From Algoriphagus sp. (lineage in GTDB: Bacteria; Bacteroidota; Bacteroidia; Cytophagales; Cyclobacteriaceae): a DNA stretch of 32,663 nucleotides. The DNA lies in NCBI RefSeq assembly GCF_024642405.1, contig NZ_JAHEBC010000011.1, positions 1-32,663 on the forward strand, written 5' to 3'. The position numbers and the translations under genes are program-made. Shown in pieces: positions 27,428 to 32,663 of this stretch. Each line of letters begins with the position of its first letter. Positions within the stretch are counted from its first letter, which is position 1. The notes beneath the pieces are model-generated. The model did no database searches, had not been told where the DNA came from, and saw only the letters and a program-made list of their open reading frames with translations.

Positions 27428-28684
27428 CTATTTGGACGTAATCCAAGTCGCGGGATCCATTACGTTTAATCCTTTCCATGTTTGAAAATGAACTTCAGCT
27501 TGACCATCTGGTCCATTAGCGACTTGTCCAATAACGTCTTTTGAACTGACAGTTTGCCCCGATTTTACAGAGATGGTTTTAAGTTTACTATACATGGTAT
27601 AATATTCACCATGCTTGATAATCACTGTTCCTCCAAAACCAGGCATGGTTGTTATTTTAGTTACTGTTCCATCAAATACGGACCTTATATTTGAATTAGG
27701 CTGAGTTCGAATATCAATCCCATCACTATCCATAGTAATTCCTTTTAAGGTAGGATGAGGGTAAGTTCCGAATCCTTGAGCAATAAATCCTGTCTCTACT
27801 GGCCATGGAAGCCGGCCTTTATTTCCGGCAAATGAGCTAGAAAGGGCAGCGACTTCTGGTGTCATAGGCATGCTGCTTCCCGCACTTTTGGTCGTATTGC
27901 TATTTGATTTTTTAGCAGCTGCTTCAGCAAGTCTGATCTCGTCTTCGATCACTTGCTTTATCATACGGTTAAGCTGATCCTGTTGTTTTTTGGTTTCAGC
28001 AATCTGTTTTTGAATATCCTTTTCTTTTTTTGAAAGATTATTCACGATTCCTTGTTGTTCTTTTCTTGCCTGGTCAAGTGCTAATTTTTCCTTCCTCTCC
28101 TCTTCAAGAACCTTCTCTTTTTCAACTCTTTTTTCATCCAAAGAAATCTGCTCATCAGCTAATTGTATGCTGACTTTTTCGATTTGTTCCGCTTGCTGTT
28201 TTCGATTATCAGTGTATTGTTTCAGGTACTTTAAACGCATGTATAGTTGGTTAAAACTACCTGAACTAAAAACAAAAGAAACTATTGATAATCCTCGGTT
28301 TAACTTAGAAGTATTATAGATCATTCTTGCATATTCTGCCTTCAAATCCTTAAGTTCCTGTTCCAGTTTCTTGATTTTGGATTCTGTTTCCTGAATTTCC
28401 TGATCCAGTAGTTTTATTTCGCGATCTAAGGTATTAACTAATCTTGATTGGGTTTGTACTTTTCTAATTACAGCATTAAGTTCTCCGATAGAATTCTTTT
28501 TTATTGCAGTTGTTTGTCTTAATATTTTATCGAATTCTTTCAGCCGTTCTTGAACCTCAGCTTTTTCTCTTTCTAACTGTTCCCTCGTCTTTTTTGTCTG
28601 GGCTGGTAGTTCGGAGATAATTAGGCAAAAGAAAGTAAAAATTATAGATGATATAATTAAGATTTTCCTATTCATTGAATTCAA
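27428..28684 (-). CDS. EnvC-like murein hydrolase activator (coiled coil + LytM/M23 domain)
   Basis: Signal peptide, long coiled coil (TREQLEREKAEVQERLKEFDKIL...), C-terminal M23 domain GRLPWPVETGFIAQGFGTYPHPTLKGITMDSDGIDIRTQ...GTVIIKHGEYYTMYSKLKTISVKSGQTVSSKDVIGQVANG...EVHFQTWKG. Confidence 0.88.
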   Translation of the reverse strand: MNSMNRKILIISSIIFTFFCLIISELPAQTKKTREQLEREKAEVQERLKEFDKILRQTTAIKKNSIGELNAVIRKVQTQSRLVNTLDREIKLLDQEIQETESKIKKLEQELKDLKAEYARMIYNTSKLNRGLSIVSFVFSSGSFNQLYMRLKYLKQYTDNRKQQAEQIEKVSIQLADEQISLDEKRVEKEKVLEEERKEKLALDQARKEQQGIVNNLSKKEKDIQKQIAETKKQQDQLNRMIKQVIEDEIRLAEAAAKKSNSNTTKSAGSSMPMTPEVAALSSSFAGNKGRLPWPVETGFIAQGFGTYPHPTLKGITMDSDGIDIRTQPNSNIRSVFDGTVTKITTMPGFGGTVIIKHGEYYTMYSKLKTISVKSGQTVSSKDVIGQVANGPDGQAEVHFQTWKGLNVMDPATWITSK

Positions 28685-29421
28685 AATCTGAATGGGAAGG
28701 ATAAAGGTGCAGAATTAGGGTCAATCGAATTCCACTCAATATTAATAATTGTGTTCTGGCTGCCTTCCGGTAATTGATAAGCTAATTTGTATAAAACCTC
28801 AAAAGGAAAAGGTTGCGAATTAACCTCCTGAAAATTAGGGAAACTAGCTAATAAGGAACCCCTGTCGTTGAGAGAGTTGCTGACTAATTCTGAAACTTTT
28901 CTAGTACCGACATCCACTTTACTAAAGTATCTTACTTTGTCTCTAACTTGAGTAAGTTCAAAAGCTTTCCCAACTCGAACCAATCTGTCTTTATAATCAA
29001 ATGGAAGAGGAGGGTTTGCCCAAAGGACATTTTGAAATAAATCAAGAGATAATTTTAATCCATAAATGGTCTCAAATTCCTCAAAAGTAAGATTAACATC
29101 TTCCTTACCTATTCTATCTTTGATTTGGATTTTATCTTGGGTTATTAAACCCCGAACAGCTTCCATTCCCAAGCCAGGTGAAATAGTAAACCACAAAATA
29201 CTGTCTTTTTTTGCCCGTAAATTCAATGAACCACGCGTGACCTTTCCGGACTCTTCTTCTATTACGATTTTAGCTTTCGCGGCTAAAAATCCATAGTCAT
29301 TATAGATAGGAGAAAAATCCTCCATTTTTCCATTGCTTTGGTACACTACATTTTTTTTAGCGCAGCTTGATAAAAATCCAAAGACTAACAGAATTGAAAA
29401 TCCTGCAAAAAGCTTATTCAT
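28681..29421 (-). CDS. DUF4292 family lipoprotein
   Basis: Lipobox FGFLSSCAKKN; KAKIVIEEESGKVTRGSLNLRAKKDSILWFTISPGLGMEAVRGLITQDKIQIKDRIGKED, typical DUF4292; 4-nt overlap with the EnvC-like ORF. Confidence 0.85.
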   Translation of the reverse strand: MNKLFAGFSILLVFGFLSSCAKKNVVYQSNGKMEDFSPIYNDYGFLAAKAKIVIEEESGKVTRGSLNLRAKKDSILWFTISPGLGMEAVRGLITQDKIQIKDRIGKEDVNLTFEEFETIYGLKLSLDLFQNVLWANPPLPFDYKDRLVRVGKAFELTQVRDKVRYFSKVDVGTRKVSELVSNSLNDRGSLLASFPNFQEVNSQPFPFEVLYKLAYQLPEGSQNTIINIEWNSIDPNSAPLSFPFRF

Positions 29422-31141
29422 GATATTTTCCTTCTTTAATTTTTTGTGGAAGTTTATCTGATGCCTCAGGGCTATTTTCGGCCTTTTTCCAATAACTGAT
29501 TGCTTCAGACTTTTCTCCTAAATGGTATAAAATATCTCCGTAATGTTCCAGCATTACGCCGCTTGGCTCAGTTTCATTTTCCAGTGCAAGATCCATGTAT
29601 TTTTTTGCACCTTCATAATCTCCAGTTTGGAACAGTACCCAAGCATGTGTATCAAGGAAAGTGCCATTATTTGGAAATCTTTTAACAACTTTTTCAGACA
29701 TGGATTTAGCCTTCTCCAAGTCACGTTTTTCTATCGATAAAAAATAGGCATAGTTATTTAATACTTGCTCATCATTTGGGTTGAGCTTAATCGCCATGTC
29801 AAAATTCTCGAACGCTTTATCTTTTTTTCCAAGGTTATAATATGCATTCCCCAGACTTCCATAAATCGCTTGATCAAGACCTAAGTTTTTGCCTGCATTT
29901 AATTCCATAGATTTCTCAAGGGAAATAATGGCTAAGGAATCTTTCTTACCTGCATTTTTTATTACACCATCATAAAACCAAAACTCAGGTTTGTCTGGAA
30001 ATTCATCAACTCCCATAATGGTGAATTTTTCAACCTCAGAAAAATCTGCATTTTCACCAAAGGAGTTTGTAATTACCTGTTCTAATAATTCGGCATTGTT
30101 TGGGTTAATTAACAAGGATTCTTTGAAGTAGTCCAAGGCCTCCTCTTTTTTGCCAATTTTTAATCTTCTCTTACCCAAAACAGAAAAAACTGAGGCATCC
30201 TGAGGATGACTTTTGAGCATTAAATATTCTAATTCATCCAACAAAGAATCTCTTTCAGAAGTCTGCATTTCATTCATAATAGCCTCAAAGGCTTTTGCTT
30301 CCACAATTGGGTCCAAATCAGGATTCGAAAACGCTTTGATTATTGAGCTTTCTGAATCTTTACGATTTCCTTCTTCTTTTAACAATGTGTATGCAGCCAT
30401 GTGCAGTTCAGGCTGATTTGGAAACTTCTTGATTTCGCTTTGAACCAGATTTAGGGCTTCCTCCAATCGGTTGTTATTATATAGTATTTCCACAAGGTTA
30501 ATAACATAATCAGGATTACCTGATTTGGCTTCAATCAACCTTTTTCCTTCTTCAATTGCCTTTTCAAGATTATTTTTTCTAAGATAAATTCGTTGTTTTT
30601 GATTAGTGATGGGTTCCATTACACCATAGTATTCCTCTGCACGGTCTAAAACAATGAGAGCTTTATCAAACTCTCCGGCGCCTAAATAAATAGATGCTAA
30701 ATCAAGATTATATTGCTGATTGTTTTCCCCATCAGAGGTTAATCTATCAAGGATTTCTGCTGCTTTTAAAGGTTGCTTCAGATCCGAATAAATTTCAGCT
30801 ACCATTAAAGCATAATATTTATTTTCAATATCTAAATAGGTTGCTTTTTCAGCATAAGGGAGCGCTTTTTCAGGTTTATTGCCACGTAGTAAGACTTCAG
30901 CTATTTTATAATTAATCGCAGCCTCTTCTGGAGAAAACTCCAATGCCTTCTGCAAATAGAAATAGGCTTTGTCTAATTCCCCAAGAACCAGATATTTTTC
31001 ACCTTCAATAAAATAACGAGTGGCTTTTGCCTCAGTCTCCTGAGCCTTTCTCTCTTTCTTGGAAAGATTTTCCTGAGCGTTCCCAACCGATGAGAATAAA
31101 ATCAGAAAAACTGGTATGATAAGGAATTTTTTGAAAATCAC
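29414..31141 (-). CDS. Tetratricopeptide repeat protein
   Basis: Many TPR units (e.g. KEEALDYFKESLLINPNNAELLEQVI; KKDKAFENFDMAIKLNPNDEQVLNNYAYFLS). Track start 31192; a GTG at 31141 (VIFKKFLIIPVFLILFSSVGNAQ) gives a cleaner signal peptide. Confidence 0.85.
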   Translation of the reverse strand: MIFKKFLIIPVFLILFSSVGNAQENLSKKERKAQETEAKATRYFIEGEKYLVLGELDKAYFYLQKALEFSPEEAAINYKIAEVLLRGNKPEKALPYAEKATYLDIENKYYALMVAEIYSDLKQPLKAAEILDRLTSDGENNQQYNLDLASIYLGAGEFDKALIVLDRAEEYYGVMEPITNQKQRIYLRKNNLEKAIEEGKRLIEAKSGNPDYVINLVEILYNNNRLEEALNLVQSEIKKFPNQPELHMAAYTLLKEEGNRKDSESSIIKAFSNPDLDPIVEAKAFEAIMNEMQTSERDSLLDELEYLMLKSHPQDASVFSVLGKRRLKIGKKEEALDYFKESLLINPNNAELLEQVITNSFGENADFSEVEKFTIMGVDEFPDKPEFWFYDGVIKNAGKKDSLAIISLEKSMELNAGKNLGLDQAIYGSLGNAYYNLGKKDKAFENFDMAIKLNPNDEQVLNNYAYFLSIEKRDLEKAKSMSEKVVKRFPNNGTFLDTHAWVLFQTGDYEGAKKYMDLALENETEPSGVMLEHYGDILYHLGEKSEAISYWKKAENSPEASDKLPQKIKEGKYHE

Positions 31142-31169
31142 TGATAATAGGGGATTCGACAAATGGATA

Positions 31170-31177
31170 CAAACATA
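31170..31177 (-). promoter_or_regulatory. Possible -7 promoter element for the TPR/DUF4292/EnvC-like unit
   Basis: CAAACATA on + = TATGTTTG on minus (TAnnTTTG), about 29 nt upstream of the proposed GTG start; -33 not clear. Confidence 0.4.
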
Positions 31178-31305
31178 ATGCCTTTTATGCAATTTGACAG
31201 GTATTTGGTGTAAGGTTATATGTCAAATGACTTTCTGTCTATTTGAATGTTATCAGAATAACGACTTTCTAGCAAAATTGATCCCCACAGACGAAAAATA
31301 TTTTT

Positions 31306-32663
31306 TTAAGTATTTGAATTAGATTTAAAATATGCCTTGAGTTGATCTTTTTCCAGTATCCAAATAACGCCGATAAACAAAAGGATTAAACTATTTTTAA
31401 ATAGAAAATTCAGAACAGGATGTCCTATTTCTAAATAAAAACCCGCGTAACTAATTACAAATGCCAAAATAAGAAAAAAGACATCTCGACCTGTTTGATA
31501 AGGAATTGGATAAAATTTTTGGCCATAAGCAAAGCATAAAATGCACATGATTAAGTAGCAGCCCAAAGTACTTAAAGATGCTCCTAAATAGCCCCAAATT
31601 GGGACCAATGCCCAAATTATAGCAATAGAAACCAATGCTCCAATTAGCGTAATCCAGAAACTATACTTCGTCTGATCTGTGATTTTGAACCAAATCGAGA
31701 GATTGAAATAAACTCCTAATAAAAGATACCCCATCAATAAAATGGGTACTATAAAGAGTCCCTCTTCATATCCAGGTCTCCTGAGGAATAGGGGGCCAAT
31801 CCAATGAAGATTTACCGAAATAGCAATCATTAAAATGGTACAGAAAATGATGAATGCATGCATAACTTTAGCATACAAAATAGGTGAGTTTTTATCAGAT
31901 GATTTTTTAAAGAAAAATGGCTCAGCTGCGTATTTAAAGGCTTGAATTACCAAATTCATTAAGATTGCCAACTTAAAATTAGCTCCAAATACACCAGCAG
32001 CTTCCCTACTAGAGAGTCCATTAAAGAAATTTTCAGGAAGTAGGTATTCAAATAAAAGGCGGGAAATTAGTTCGTTTGTTACACCTGCCAGGCCCATGAA
32101 TAGTAGTGGCAATGAGTATTTCCACATGGGACGGATAATGGCGCTTTCCAATTGGAATTGAAACATTCCGGCCTTCCACCAAACCCATGGTACTATCAAT
32201 CCATTTGCAAAAAGATTAGCCAACAAAATATACTCAACTCCCCAGTCAGTTCGATAACCCAAAAACTCTTCTTGATACGAGTCAATACTGATTAAATAAG
32301 GAATTAATATGATGAGGACTAGGTTGAATCCCACATTCAATAAGATGTTTAGGATTTTTGCACTAGCAAATGTGAGGGCTTTATTATCTAATCGAAGCTT
32401 TGCAAAAGGTATTGCCAAGATGGCGTCAAAAGTCAATAATAATGCTGTCCATCTAAATAAATAGGCTTGATTTGGATAGTTCAACCAATCTGCTAAAAAA
32501 GGTGCTCCTAAATAAATGGTGGAGCCTAAAATTAAAGAACTTGTTAATAATAAGGATTGAGAGTTATTGTAAACTTTTTTTGGATCAAGGTTTTTTCCTG
32601 TGGCAAATCTAAAAAATGCCGTTTCCATCCCGTAAGTAAAAATTATATTCAAAAAACCTATTA
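31306..32663 (-). CDS. Polysaccharide/oligosaccharide flippase (MATE/MOP superfamily), 5' end truncated by window edge
   Basis: Multi-TM protein with IGFLNIIFTYGMETAFFRFATG; the frame stays open to the right edge, so the tracked start at 32652 (a TTG) is internal. Confidence 0.87.
   Translation of the reverse strand, partial: IGFLNIIFTYGMETAFFRFATGKNLDPKKVYNNSQSLLLTSSLILGSTIYLGAPFLADWLNYPNQAYLFRWTALLLTFDAILAIPFAKLRLDNKALTFASAKILNILLNVGFNLVLIILIPYLISIDSYQEEFLGYRTDWGVEYILLANLFANGLIVPWVWWKAGMFQFQLESAIIRPMWKYSLPLLFMGLAGVTNELISRLLFEYLLPENFFNGLSSREAAGVFGANFKLAILMNLVIQAFKYAAEPFFFKKSSDKNSPILYAKVMHAFIIFCTILMIAISVNLHWIGPLFLRRPGYEEGLFIVPILLMGYLLLGVYFNLSIWFKITDQTKYSFWITLIGALVSIAIIWALVPIWGYLGASLSTLGCYLIMCILCFAYGQKFYPIPYQTGRDVFFLILAFVISYAGFYLEIGHPVLNFLFKNSLILLFIGVIWILEKDQLKAYFKSNSNT

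Noticed and set aside
31229-31270. Direct repeat GACTTTCT (31229-31236, 31263-31270) and dyad GTTAT-CAGA-ATAAC (31249-31262) between flippase and TPR genes
   Set aside because: Short AT-rich repeats plausible by chance; no flanking mobile-element or promoter context.
32650-32652. Tracked start of the flippase ORF
   Set aside because: The codon is TTG within an open frame (IGFLNIIFTYGMETAFF) that continues off the right edge, so it is an edge artefact.
1-32663. Defence system, prophage, CRISPR array, biosynthetic gene cluster or mobile element
   Set aside because: No transposase, integrase, repeat array, toxin-antitoxin pair or defence-type domain recognised; content is core envelope/housekeeping genes.

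Overview
This window looks like a chromosomal segment from a Bacteroidota bacterium, probably Cytophagales/Cyclobacteriaceae-like. That placement rests on protein families, gene order and TAnnTTTG-type promoters. It is dense in cell-envelope and housekeeping genes. No rRNA, tRNA, CRISPR array or transposase was recognised. Left to right: (i) a minus-strand unit of MBL-fold hydrolase, pssA and a type IX secretion sortase gene (porU). porU fills 1-2295 but is absent from the ORF track because it runs off the left edge. (ii) A plus-strand unit of FAD-dependent oxidoreductase, a 1094-aa pseudo-metallopeptidase/beta-propeller/Omp85-like barrel protein, and a YicC-family gene, ending at a hairpin shared with a convergent D-aminoacylase-like lipoprotein. 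(iii) Tandem tonB-like paralogues, vanZ-like, gcvH, the giant T9SS translocon gene sprA, ruvA, malic enzyme and a DUF4837 lipoprotein. (iv) tatA, gatA and an MltD-like LysM transglycosylase behind a good Bacteroidota promoter. (v) A TPR protein, a DUF4292 lipoprotein and an EnvC-like protein, then a polysaccharide flippase truncated at the right edge. Most of this is conserved core content and I do not see a clear new defence or mobile system. The best leads are the three-part outer-membrane protein at 4758-8042, the pssA-porU translational overlap, the paired tonB genes with a dyad in one leader, and the amidohydrolase lacking the usual Cys metal ligand.
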